Made by a program: the position numbers and the translations under genes
Shown: piece after piece, positions 11,557 to 19,403 of the stretch
Numbering within the stretch: the stretch's first letter is position 1
Layout of the letters: each line of letters begins with the position of its first letter
Notes under the pieces: model-generated
The model's input: only the letters and a program-made list of their open reading frames with translations
Told to the model about the DNA's origin: nothing
The model's database searches: none
Origin: DATIUV01 sp049322755
GTDB lineage: Bacteria > Pseudomonadota > Gammaproteobacteria > Burkholderiales > UBA6910
Assembly (NCBI GenBank): GCA_049322755.1
Contig: JBMOQX010000037.1
Coordinates: forward strand, 186,001 to 250,000
DNA length: 64,000 nucleotides
Direction of reading: 5' to 3'

Positions 11557-13320
11557 TTAGTAGGTCCGGGCCTTGAGCGGGAACGACTCCACCGTGAGGG
11601 GCTTGAGGTGCACCGGCTTGTAATCCACGCGTCGCCCGTCCTTGAAGTACAGCGAGTGCTTGAGCCAGTGGTCGTCGTCCCGGTTCGGGTGGTCCTCGCG
11701 GGCGTGCGCGCCGCGGCTTTCCTTCCGGGCTTCGGCCGAGATCATGGTCGACGCGGCGACCTCGAACAGATTCTCCAGCTCCAGCGCCTCGATGCGCGCG
11801 GTATTGAAGGTCTTGCTCTTGTCGCCGACGAAAGTGCGCCCGACCCGTTCCTCGATCTCGACGATTTTCCTGACGCCCTCCCGCAGCAGGTCCGGGAATC
11901 GGAACACGCCGCAGTGGTTCTGCATAACGCGCTGCAGATCCGCACGCACCTCGGCCACCGGTTCGCCGGCAGTGGCGGCGTCGAGCCGCGCCAGACGCGC
12001 GAGCGCCCGCTCGGCGGCGTCCTTCGGCAGCTCCCTGTGGTGCGGATTCTCGCGGACGTACTGGACCATGTGGTCGCCCGAGGCCCTGCCGAACACCACC
12101 AGGTCGAGGAGCGAGTTGGTGCCAAGGCGGTTCGCACCATGCACCGACACGCAGGCGCACTCCCCCGCGGCGTAAAGCCCCGGCACCACCTCTTCCGGAC
12201 CGGTCTTGAGCGGTGCCACCACCTGGCCGTCGTAATTCGTGGGAATCCCGCCCATCATGTAATGGCAGGTCGGCACCACCGGGATCGGGTCCTTGACGGG
12301 GTCGACGTGGGCGAACTTGATGGCGATCTCCCGGATGCCCGGCAGGCGGGTGTTGATCACCTCGGGCCCCAGGTGGTCCAGCTTCAGGAGCACGTGGTCG
12401 GCCTCCTTGCCGCAGCCCCGGCCCTCCTTGATCTCGGTGGCCATGGCCCGCGACACCACGTCCCGGCTCGCGAGGTCCTTGGCGTTGGGCGCGTAGCGCT
12501 CCATGAAGCGCTCGCCATCCTTGTTCAGGAGATAGCCGCCCTCGCCGCGCACACCCTCGGTGATCAGCACCCCCGCGCCCGCCACGCCGGTGGGGTGGAA
12601 CTGCCAGAACTCCATGTCCTCGAGCGGGATGCCGGCGCGCGCGCACATTCCCAGGCCGTCGCCGGTATTGATGAAGGCGTTGGTGCTGGACTGGAAGATG
12701 CGCCCGCCGCCGCCGGTGGCCAGCAGCGTGGCCTTGGCCTGAAGGATCATCGGCTCGCCGGTTTCCATCTCCAGCGCCACCACGCCGAGCACCTCGCCAT
12801 CCTGGTCGCGGATCAGGTCCAGCGCCATCCATTCGACGAAGAACAGCGTGTTGGCGCGCACGTTGCGCTGGTAGAGCGTGTGCAGCATGGCGTGGCCGGT
12901 CCGGTCCGCCGCCGCGCAGCTGCGCACCGCGAGGCTCGCGCCGTAGTTCTGGGTGTGGCCGCCGAAGGGCCGCTGGTAGATCTTGCCGTTGGGCAGCCGG
13001 TCGAACGGCATGCCGTAGTGCTCCAGCTCGTACACCGCCTCGTTGGCCCTGCGCGCCATGAATTCGATGGCGTCCTGGTCGCCCAGATAGTCCGACCCCT
13101 TGACGGTGTCGAACATGTGCCAGTGCCAGTTGTCCTCGGACACGTTGGACAGGGACGCGGCGATGCCGCCCTGCGCCGCGACCGTGTGGGAGCGCGTCGG
13201 AAACACCTTCGACAGCACCGCCACCTTCAGTCCGGCTTCCGCCAGCTGCAGCGACGCGCGCATGCCGGCGCCGCCGGCACCCACCACCACCGCGTCAAAC
13301 TTGCGCACCGCAATCGCCAT
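11557..13320 (-). CDS. sdhA: Succinate dehydrogenase flavoprotein subunit
   Basis: Catalytic subunit of complex II, 587 residues. It oxidises succinate to fumarate with covalently bound FAD. Visible are the dinucleotide fold VVVGAGGAGMRASLQLAEAG (residues 11-30), the flavin-attachment histidine in TRSHTVAAQGGI, the active-site block FHPTGVAGAGVLITEG, and the C-terminal block RLGTNSLLDLVVFGRASGDH. Its ATG follows the sdhD stop directly with no gap. Confidence 0.97.
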   Translation of the reverse strand: MAIAVRKFDAVVVGAGGAGMRASLQLAEAGLKVAVLSKVFPTRSHTVAAQGGIAASLSNVSEDNWHWHMFDTVKGSDYLGDQDAIEFMARRANEAVYELEHYGMPFDRLPNGKIYQRPFGGHTQNYGASLAVRSCAAADRTGHAMLHTLYQRNVRANTLFFVEWMALDLIRDQDGEVLGVVALEMETGEPMILQAKATLLATGGGGRIFQSSTNAFINTGDGLGMCARAGIPLEDMEFWQFHPTGVAGAGVLITEGVRGEGGYLLNKDGERFMERYAPNAKDLASRDVVSRAMATEIKEGRGCGKEADHVLLKLDHLGPEVINTRLPGIREIAIKFAHVDPVKDPIPVVPTCHYMMGGIPTNYDGQVVAPLKTGPEEVVPGLYAAGECACVSVHGANRLGTNSLLDLVVFGRASGDHMVQYVRENPHHRELPKDAAERALARLARLDAATAGEPVAEVRADLQRVMQNHCGVFRFPDLLREGVRKIVEIEERVGRTFVGDKSKTFNTARIEALELENLFEVAASTMISAEARKESRGAHAREDHPNRDDDHWLKHSLYFKDGRRVDYKPVHLKPLTVESFPLKARTY

Positions 13321-13668
13321 CTAGACTCCCCACAAGAGGTGCGCGGCCCACACCGTGTAAAACACCAGCGCCAGGATCACCAGGATCTCCAGCATCAGGC
13401 GCACTGCGGTCGGGTGCACATAATCCATCAGGATGTCCCGAACGCCCACCCACGCATGCAGGTAGAGGCTGACCAGGAACATCAGCGTCGCCAGCCGCAT
13501 CCACTGGTTCTGGAACAGCGCCTTCCAGAAGTCGTACTCCAGCGTCGGCGCCGCCACCAGTACGGCCAGGAACAAGGCGGTGTAGGCCACCATCACCGCG
13601 GCCGTGACCCGTTGCATCAGCCAGTCGCGCAGCCCGTAGTGGGCCCCCACCACGACACGCTTCACCAT
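13321..13668 (-). CDS. sdhD: Succinate dehydrogenase membrane anchor subunit SdhD
   Basis: Hydrophobic membrane anchor of 115 residues with three predicted transmembrane helices (about 21-40, 57-77 and 90-113). The loop LYLHAWVGVRDILMDYVHP carries the histidine expected to ligate haem b and the Asp-Tyr near the quinone site. The start ATG overlaps the sdhC coding end by seven bases, and the stop abuts sdhA. Confidence 0.9.
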   Translation of the reverse strand: MVKRVVVGAHYGLRDWLMQRVTAAVMVAYTALFLAVLVAAPTLEYDFWKALFQNQWMRLATLMFLVSLYLHAWVGVRDILMDYVHPTAVRLMLEILVILALVFYTVWAAHLLWGV

Positions 13669-14039
13669 AGCGCCACCCCCGCCACCGCCGTGAGGATAAG
13701 ACTCAGCGCCAAAACCGCCTTGGCGCTGGCTCGCGCCGGCTGCAGCGCGACCCCGTAGTGCAGGTCGATGGCGAGATAGCGCAGGCCGGCCAGCAGATGG
13801 TGCAGAAAAGCCCAGAGGACGCCGATCAGCGCCAGTTTGACCAGCCAGAAGCCGAAAAATGCCTTGAGCCCGGCGTAGCTTTCCGGGGAAGCCAGGCTCT
13901 GCTGGAAGGCATAGAGCAGGGCCGGGATGAGGAGGAAGAGCAGCGCACCGCTGACGCGATGCAGGATCGACACGATGCCGGGAACCGGGAGTTTGATGCG
14001 GAGGAGATCGAGATGCTTGGGGCGCTTTTTGTTGGACAT
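13662..14039 (-). CDS. sdhC: Succinate dehydrogenase cytochrome b556 subunit SdhC
   Basis: Membrane subunit of 125 residues that binds haem b with SdhD and helps form the ubiquinone site. The family signature is near the N terminus (KHLDLLRIKLPVPGIVSILH, residues 8-27), and the histidine-containing HHLLAGLRYLAID is near residues 79-91. Three transmembrane segments are visible. It is the first gene of the sdh run; the 162 bases upstream contain the O1 repeat but no convincing -35/-10 pair that I could settle on. Confidence 0.92.
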   Translation of the reverse strand: MSNKKRPKHLDLLRIKLPVPGIVSILHRVSGALLFLLIPALLYAFQQSLASPESYAGLKAFFGFWLVKLALIGVLWAFLHHLLAGLRYLAIDLHYGVALQPARASAKAVLALSLILTAVAGVALW

Positions 14040-14191
14040 GGATCGTTTCCGGGGAGGCGGTTCCCGCGGCCCGAGACATCCGTCGTCAGGCGGTCGTCCG
14101 GCTCCTTTGCATGCTGTTGATGATCGCCAAAACCTCGTGGAGTTCGCCGCGATTGCGGCGTCGCAGCACGGCTCGGCCCACTCATAAGTCA

Positions 14192-14212
14192 GTCTTATAT
14201 CTTATACAATTT
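14192..14212. promoter_or_regulatory. Putative GntR operator O1, upstream of sdhC
   Basis: The left arm GTCTTATAT is identical to the perfect palindrome at 17178-17198. After a 3-base centre, the right arm matches ATATAAGAC at 5 of 9 positions. It overlaps the last codons of gntR and lies about 150 bases before the sdhC ATG. Assignment to the adjacent GntR protein is inferred from three copies around co-functional genes. Confidence 0.6.
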
Positions 14213-14945
14213 TATTCATGTAATGGAAGTTTCTCGTATTGCACAATGTGCGCCGCCATTCCACCGGACGGTCGCCAAAGGTGTAGGCGACCCGTTCGAT
14301 CTGCAGCAGCGGCGCCCCCGGCGCCACGTTCAGCAGGCCGGCCACTTCGTCATCCGCCGCCACCGCCTTGATCTCCTCCACCACCTGGAGAATGCGCACG
14401 CCGAACGCCGATTCGAACATGCTGTACATCTTGCATTCGTATTCGTCGATCTTGGCGGCGTTCAGCCCCTTGAACATGGCGCCGGGAAGGCGGACCTCCT
14501 CCCAGCTGATGGGCTCGCCCGCCACCCGCATCAGCCGCGTGACGACAATGGTGGCGGACCCGGCGGGAACCTCCAGCAGCCGCGCCGTCTGGCCATCGGC
14601 CTTGGCGCGCCGGCAGCTCAGCAGCTGACCGTGGGGGTAAACCCGCTCGCCCTTGTCCGGGGCGATGCGCAGAAAGTGGAACTGGCGCCGCTCTTCGGTA
14701 TGGGAGGCCACGAACGTGCCCTTGCCCTGCTGGCGCACCAGCAGATTCTCGTCGGCCAGTTCGTTGATGGCCTTGCGCACCGTGCCCTGGCTGACGTTGT
14801 ACCGCACCGCCAGTTCGGTTTCGCTGGGAATCGCCTCGCCCGGCCGCCACTCGCCGGAAATCAGGCTCTGGGTGATCAGCGTCTTGATCTGCTGGTAGAG
14901 CGGGCGGAATGCCGGCCCGGGACTGGTTTCGGTCGTCGCTGGCAT
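14202..14945 (-). CDS. GntR-family regulator with UTRA ligand-binding domain
   Basis: Transcription factor of the HutC subfamily, about 247 residues. The N-terminal winged helix spans about 15-85, with the recognition region PSETELAVRYNVSQGTVRKA. The C-terminal UTRA domain (about 100-240) would bind a small effector; VTRLMRVAGEPISWEEVRLP is typical. The start is placed at the ATG encoding MPATTETSPG, with GGGA upstream; the frame is open for 26 more codons. It lies between the sdh run and mdh. Copies of one inverted repeat flank it (O1, O2) and precede prpB (O3), so a role as TCA/propionate regulator, including of its own gene, is inferred. The effector is unknown. Confidence 0.85.
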   Translation of the reverse strand: MPATTETSPGPAFRPLYQQIKTLITQSLISGEWRPGEAIPSETELAVRYNVSQGTVRKAINELADENLLVRQQGKGTFVASHTEERRQFHFLRIAPDKGERVYPHGQLLSCRRAKADGQTARLLEVPAGSATIVVTRLMRVAGEPISWEEVRLPGAMFKGLNAAKIDEYECKMYSMFESAFGVRILQVVEEIKAVAADDEVAGLLNVAPGAPLLQIERVAYTFGDRPVEWRRTLCNTRNFHYMNKIV

Positions 14946-14990
14946 TATGAAATTTTCCCATAGCCCGCGCGGGGGCGTCCATAAAAGGCT

Positions 14991-15011
14991 ATCTTTTATC
15001 ATATATAAGAC
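14991..15011. promoter_or_regulatory. Putative GntR operator O2, between gntR and mdh
   Basis: The right arm ATATAAGAC is identical to the O3 arm; the left arm ATCTTTTAT matches GTCTTATAT at 7 of 9 positions, with a 3-base centre. It ends 5 bases before the mdh -35 box and lies 45 bases upstream of the gntR ATG, so it could act on both genes. Confidence 0.65.
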
Positions 15012-15016
15012 ATCAA

Positions 15017-15045
15017 TTGACAAGGGGCAGGGGCATTTCTAGAAT
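15017..15045 (+). promoter_or_regulatory. Sigma-70 promoter for mdh
   Basis: TTGACA at 15017-15022 and TAGAAT at 15040-15045 with a 17-base spacer: a perfect -35, a one-mismatch -10 and ideal spacing. It lies about 100 bases before the mdh ATG and immediately downstream of operator O2. Confidence 0.75.
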
Positions 15046-15144
15046 GCGCGCTCCCCCGCTCGCCGCTCGCGGCACCCGGAGCCGTCCGCCCCGGGCCGTT
15101 TCCAGGCGCGCCCGACGCCGTCACCCAAGGGAGGTCCCGAAGCC

Positions 15145-16128
15145 ATGAAATCCCCCATGCGCATTGCAGTCACCGGCGCCGCCGGCCAAATCGGTTACAG
15201 CCTGTTGTTCCGGATCGCCAGCGGCGAGATGCTGGGCAAGGATCAGCCCGTGATCCTGCAACTGCTGGACATCACCCCGGCGCTGCCGGCAGTGAACGGC
15301 GTGGTCATGGAACTGGAGGATTGCGCGTTTCCGCTGCTGCAGGGCGTGGTCGTCAGCGACGATCCCAAGGTGGCGTTCCGCGACGTGGACGTGGCGCTGC
15401 TGGTGGGCGCGCGGCCCCGCAGCAAGGGCATGGAGCGCAAGGACCTGCTGGAGTCCAACGGCGCGATCTTCACCACCCAGGGCCGCGCCCTCAATGAAGT
15501 CGCCAAGCGCAGCGTCAAGGTGCTGGTGGTGGGCAACCCGGCCAACACCAATGCCTACATTGCCATGAAGAACGCGCCGGACCTGGATCCGCGCAGCTTC
15601 ACCGGCATGATGCGGCTCGACCACAATCGCGCGCGCTCGCAGATCGCGGCGAAACTGGGCAAGCCGGTGGGGAGCGTGAGAAAGGTGGTGGTGTGGGGCA
15701 ACCACTCCGCCACCCAGTACCCCGACATCTTCCATGCGGAAGTGGACGGCCAATCTGCCTGGTCGCTGATCAACGACCAGTCCTGGCTCGAGAGCCAGTT
15801 CATTCCCACCGTGCAGAAGCGGGGCGCCGCCATCATCGAGGCCCGCGGCCTGTCCAGCGCCGCCAGCGCCGCCAACGCCGCCATCGACCACATTCGCGAC
15901 TGGGTGTACGGTACCCCGGCCGGCGACTGGGTGACCATGGGAATCCCGGCCGACGGCAGCTACGGCATTCCCGAAGGCGTGATCTTCGGCTATCCGGTGA
16001 CGTGCAAGGATGGCCGCTATGAAATCGTCCAGGGACTGCCGGTGAGCGATTTCAGCCGCGCCCGCATCGAGGGTACCCACAAGGAGCTGCTGGAAGAGCG
16101 CAGCGCGATCCAGCACCTGATCGGCTGA
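15145..16128 (+). CDS. mdh: Malate dehydrogenase (NAD)
   Basis: Cytoplasmic enzyme of 327 residues that interconverts malate and oxaloacetate. The NAD-binding loop GAAGQIGYSLLFRIASGEM is near residues 10-28, the substrate arginine block GARPRSKGMERKDLLESNG follows, then GNPANTNAYIA, and the catalytic histidine lies in VWGNHSATQYPDI. It belongs to the MDH type 2 subfamily usual in betaproteobacteria. A GGGAGG ribosome site precedes the ATG; a second ATG four codons in is possible. It is the first gene of the plus-strand arm. Confidence 0.96.
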   Translation: MKSPMRIAVTGAAGQIGYSLLFRIASGEMLGKDQPVILQLLDITPALPAVNGVVMELEDCAFPLLQGVVVSDDPKVAFRDVDVALLVGARPRSKGMERKDLLESNGAIFTTQGRALNEVAKRSVKVLVVGNPANTNAYIAMKNAPDLDPRSFTGMMRLDHNRARSQIAAKLGKPVGSVRKVVVWGNHSATQYPDIFHAEVDGQSAWSLINDQSWLESQFIPTVQKRGAAIIEARGLSSAASAANAAIDHIRDWVYGTPAGDWVTMGIPADGSYGIPEGVIFGYPVTCKDGRYEIVQGLPVSDFSRARIEGTHKELLEERSAIQHLIG

Positions 16129-16165
16129 CGCCCATCCGCGGGTCCGCACCGGCCGTCGCGCCCCC

Positions 16166-17158
16166 ATGACCGGGAGCCTCTCTCCCGAGCACGTGCTGTT
16201 TTCCGGCGAGAAGCCGTTTCCGGCGTTGCCGGTTTGCGACCATTACGCCGGCCATGAGCGCTTCATCCGCAAGGCGCTGGGCCTGCAGCGCGACCTCGGT
16301 CCGGTGTTCGACGTCACCTGCGACTGCGAGGACGGCGCGCCCGCCGGCCGGGAAACCGAGCACGCCGAAATGGCCGCCGCCCTCATCGCCTCGGAAGACA
16401 ACCTCCACGGGCGCTGCGGCGTGCGCATCCACGACCCCAGCCATCCGCACTGGCGGCGGGATATCGACATCGTCCTTGCCGGGGCCGGCCGCCGCGTCGC
16501 CTACGTCACCGTCCCGAAGGTCATATCCGCGGCGCAGACCGCGGTGGTCATCGACTATCTGCGGGAGACCGAACGCCGGCTCGGGAGCGGGCGGCGCGTG
16601 CCCGTGCAGGTCCTGATCGAGACCCACGGCGCGTTGCGCGACGCGTTCGCGATCGCGGCGCTGCCGGGGGTCGAGGTACTGGCCTTCGGCCTGCTCGACT
16701 TCGTCAGCGGCCATCAGGGCGCGATTCCCGGCGCGGCGATGAAGAGCCCCGGGCAATTCGACCACGCGCTCATCCGCCGCGCCAAGGCGGAGATTGCCGC
16801 CGCAGCGCTGGCCGGCGGCTGCGTTCCGGCCCACAACGTCTCGCTCGAGCTCGATGACCCCGCGCGCGTGGGCGAGGACGCCCGCCGGGCCCATCGAGAG
16901 TTCGGCTATCTGCGGATGTGGAGCATCCATCCGAGCCAGATTCTGCCCATCGTGGCGGCCATGCGCCCGGCCTCGGCGGAAGTGCGGCAGGCTGCCGACA
17001 TCCTGACCGCCGCCCTGGCGGCGGATTGGGGTCCGGTGCGTTACGGGGACGAGCTGCATGACCGCGCCAGCTATCGCTACTTCTGGAGCGTCCTCAAGCG
17101 CGCCGTCGCCACCGGCGCCGAGATTCCGGCCGAGGCGCGCCCGCTGCTTGGTGGCTGA
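16166..17158 (+). CDS. HpcH/HpaI-family CoA-ester lyase (CitE-like)
   Basis: TIM-barrel lyase of 330 residues in the citrate lyase beta/malyl-CoA lyase superfamily. Characteristic blocks are VFDVTCDCEDGAPAGRE (acidic metal-site region, about 50-66), VQVLIETHGALRDAFAIA (metal-binding glutamate), and FGYLRMWSIHPSQILPIV near the C terminus. The companion citrate lyase subunits (alpha and acyl-carrier) are absent here, so citrate cleavage is unlikely; a malyl-CoA, citramalyl-CoA or similar lyase role is more probable. It lies 37 bases after mdh and just before the prp promoter, which points to acyl-CoA metabolism, but the substrate cannot be read from sequence. Confidence 0.75.
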   Translation: MTGSLSPEHVLFSGEKPFPALPVCDHYAGHERFIRKALGLQRDLGPVFDVTCDCEDGAPAGRETEHAEMAAALIASEDNLHGRCGVRIHDPSHPHWRRDIDIVLAGAGRRVAYVTVPKVISAAQTAVVIDYLRETERRLGSGRRVPVQVLIETHGALRDAFAIAALPGVEVLAFGLLDFVSGHQGAIPGAAMKSPGQFDHALIRRAKAEIAAAALAGGCVPAHNVSLELDDPARVGEDARRAHREFGYLRMWSIHPSQILPIVAAMRPASAEVRQAADILTAALAADWGPVRYGDELHDRASYRYFWSVLKRAVATGAEIPAEARPLLGG

Positions 17159-17177
17159 GCCCGGCGCGAAACAGTAA

Positions 17178-17198
17178 GTCTTATATAAGATATAAGAC
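17178..17198. promoter_or_regulatory. Putative GntR operator O3, upstream of prpB
   Basis: Perfect inverted repeat with 9-base arms GTCTTATAT and ATATAAGAC around an AAG centre. It ends 2 bases before the -35 box of the prpB promoter. It is the best copy of the three repeats in the TCA block and defines the motif. Confidence 0.75.
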
Positions 17199-17200
17199 AT

Positions 17201-17230
17201 TTGACACGACAGGCCAGAGGCGCCGATAAT
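17201..17230 (+). promoter_or_regulatory. Sigma-70 promoter for prpBCD-acnA
   Basis: TTGACA at 17201-17206 and GATAAT at 17225-17230 with an 18-base spacer. It lies about 60 bases before the prpB ATG and directly after operator O3, the same arrangement as at mdh. Confidence 0.72.
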
Positions 17231-17288
17231 ACCCGCCATCTGGATCGTCCCGCCTCCCACCCCGAACTCACGGAGCCCAGGCACCGCC

Positions 17289-18179
17289 ATGACCGAGCCT
17301 TCGACCCCCGGCGCCCGCTTCCGCGCCGCTGTCCACGCCGAAAAGCCGCTCCAGGTCGTGGGGGTGATCAACGCCTACGCCGCCCGCCTCGCCGAGCGCA
17401 GCGGCTACCGGGCCCTCTACCTCTCCGGCGGCGGCGTCGCCGCCGGCTCGCTGGGGCTGCCCGACCTGGGCATCAGCACGCTGGATGACGTGCTCACCGA
17501 CGTGCGCCGCATCACCGATGCCTCCAGCCTGCCGCTGCTGGTGGACGCCGATACCGGATTCGGCAGCGCCTTCAACATCGCGCGCACGGTGAAGTCGCTG
17601 ATCAAGTTCGGCGCGGCAGCCATGCACATCGAGGACCAGGTCCAGGCCAAGCGCTGCGGCCACCGCCCGGGCAAGGCCATCGTCTCCAAAGGCGAAATGA
17701 CGGACCGGATCAAGGCCGCGGTGGACGCGCGCACGGACCCGGGCTTCGTCATCATGGCCCGCACCGATGCGCTCGCGGTCGAAGGGCTGGAGGCCGCCAT
17801 CGACCGCGCCCGCGCCTTCGTCGAGGCCGGTGCCGACATGATCTTCCCCGAGGCCATGACCGAGCTCGCCATGTACAAGCGCTTCGCCGACGCGGTCGGC
17901 GTGCCGGTGCTGGCCAACATCACCGAGTTCGGATCGACGCCGCTGTTCACCACCGACGAGCTGGCCGGCGCCAATGTCAGCATCGCGCTCTACCCCCTGT
18001 CCGCCTTCCGCGCGATGAACGCCGCCGCGCTCAAGGTCTTCCAGGCGCTGCGAGCGGAAGGGACGCAGAAGAACGTGGTGCCACTGATGCAGACGCGCGC
18101 CGACCTGTACGATTTCCTGGACTATCACGCCTACGAGCAGAAGCTCGATCAGCTGTTCGCCAAGGAGAAAGAGGAATGA
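17289..18179 (+). CDS. prpB: 2-methylisocitrate lyase
   Basis: Last enzyme of the 2-methylcitrate cycle, splitting 2-methylisocitrate into pyruvate and succinate; 296 residues, isocitrate lyase superfamily. The Mg site region DADTGFGSAFNIART and the catalytic cysteine loop QAKRCGHRPGKAIV are clear, as is IMARTDALAVEGLEAAIDRA. The stop overlaps the prpC start (ATGA). The preceding promoter and operator place it first in a prpB-prpC-prpD-acnA transcription unit. Confidence 0.96.
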   Translation: MTEPSTPGARFRAAVHAEKPLQVVGVINAYAARLAERSGYRALYLSGGGVAAGSLGLPDLGISTLDDVLTDVRRITDASSLPLLVDADTGFGSAFNIARTVKSLIKFGAAAMHIEDQVQAKRCGHRPGKAIVSKGEMTDRIKAAVDARTDPGFVIMARTDALAVEGLEAAIDRARAFVEAGADMIFPEAMTELAMYKRFADAVGVPVLANITEFGSTPLFTTDELAGANVSIALYPLSAFRAMNAAALKVFQALRAEGTQKNVVPLMQTRADLYDFLDYHAYEQKLDQLFAKEKEE

Positions 18180-19330
18180 GCGAGGCCCCCGCCACCGCCA
18201 CACCCGGCGCGAAGAAATCGGTTGCCCTGTCCGGCGTCGCCGCCGGCAACACCGCCATCTGCACCGTCGGCCGGTCCGGCAACGACCTGCACTACCGCGG
18301 CTACGACATCCTGGAACTGGCGCAGCACGCGCTGTTCGAGGAGGTGGCGTATCTGCTGGTGTACGGGGAGCTGCCGACGCGCGCCGAGCTGACGGGCTAC
18401 CGCCGCCGCCTCAAATCGCTGCGCGGCCTGCCGGCGGCGGTCAGCGCTGTGCTGGAGAAGATACCGGCCGCCGCCCATCCGATGGACGTGCTGCGCACCG
18501 GCTGCTCGGTCCTGGGCACCATCCTGCCGGAGAAGGACGACCACAGTGTCGCGGGCGCCCGCGCCATCGCCGACCGCCTGCTGGCGAGTTTCGGCTCGAT
18601 GCTCCTGTACTGGTACCACTACAGCCACTCGGGCCGGCGCGTCGAGACCGAAACCGACGACGAAAGCATCGCCGGCCACTTCCTGCACCTGCTCCACGGC
18701 CGCAGGCCCAGCGACCTGCACGAGCGTTCGATGGACGTCTCGCTCATCCTCTACGCCGAGCACGAGTTCAACGCCTCCACCTTCACCGGACGAGTCATCG
18801 CCGGCACCGGTTCCGACGTGTATTCCGCCATCACCGGCGCCATCGGCGCGCTGCGGGGACCGAAGCACGGCGGCGCCAACGAGGTGGCGATGGACATCCA
18901 GTCGCGCTACCGCACGCCGGACGAAGCCGAGGCCGACATCCGCCGCATCGTCGCCAACAAGGGCATCGTCATCGGCTTCGGCCACCCGGTCTACACCATC
19001 GCCGATCCCCGCAACGAGGTGATCAAGGAGATCTCGCGCAAGCTGTGCAAGGATGCCGGCAACGAAAACCTCTTCCTGGTGGCCGAGCGCATCGAATCGA
19101 CCATGCGCGAGGCGAAGAACATGTTCGCCAACCTGGACTGGTTCAGCGCCTCCAGCTATCACATGATGGGTATCCCGACGCCGATGTTCACGCCCATCTT
19201 CGTCATTGCGCGCACCGCCGGCTGGGCGGCCCACGTCATCGAGCAGCGCATCGACGGCAAGATCATCCGCCCCAGCGCCAATTACACCGGCCCCGACGAG
19301 CGCAAGTTCGTGGCCATCGACAAACGGTAG
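18176..19330 (+). CDS. prpC: 2-methylcitrate synthase
   Basis: Citrate-synthase-fold enzyme of 384 residues that condenses propionyl-CoA with oxaloacetate. It is shorter than GltA, lacks the N-terminal regulatory strands, and starts with the PrpC block ALSGVAAGNTAICTVG. Active-site blocks are LYAEHEFNASTFTGRVIAGT, LRGPKHGGANEVAMDI and IGFGHPVYTIADPRNEVIKE. It is coupled to prpB by a 4-base overlap. Position between prpB and prpD supports the methylcitrate rather than citrate assignment. Confidence 0.95.
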   Translation: MSEAPATATPGAKKSVALSGVAAGNTAICTVGRSGNDLHYRGYDILELAQHALFEEVAYLLVYGELPTRAELTGYRRRLKSLRGLPAAVSAVLEKIPAAAHPMDVLRTGCSVLGTILPEKDDHSVAGARAIADRLLASFGSMLLYWYHYSHSGRRVETETDDESIAGHFLHLLHGRRPSDLHERSMDVSLILYAEHEFNASTFTGRVIAGTGSDVYSAITGAIGALRGPKHGGANEVAMDIQSRYRTPDEAEADIRRIVANKGIVIGFGHPVYTIADPRNEVIKEISRKLCKDAGNENLFLVAERIESTMREAKNMFANLDWFSASSYHMMGIPTPMFTPIFVIARTAGWAAHVIEQRIDGKIIRPSANYTGPDERKFVAIDKR

Positions 19331-19351
19331 GAGGGGGAGCAGGAGCGGTGC

Positions 19352-19375
19352 GCCGCGGGGCTCCGGCCCCGCGGC
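19352..19375 (+). repeat. Perfect hairpin in the prpC-prpD gap
   Basis: Arms GCCGCGGGGC and GCCCCGCGGC (10 bases each) enclose a 4-base TCCG loop. No T run follows, so it is not a standard terminator. In the mRNA it would be a very stable stem between the two coding regions and could set differential expression or protect the 3' end of the prpBC segment. Confidence 0.6.
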
Positions 19376-19403
19376 CGCAGCGCCCGAACCCCCGTCAACC
19401 ACA

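Noticed and set aside
14040..14191. Possible sdh promoter TTGTAT-17-TATGAG overlapping operator O1
   Set aside because: Only 3 of 6 and 4 of 6 consensus matches; not strong enough to annotate, although a promoter must lie in this region.
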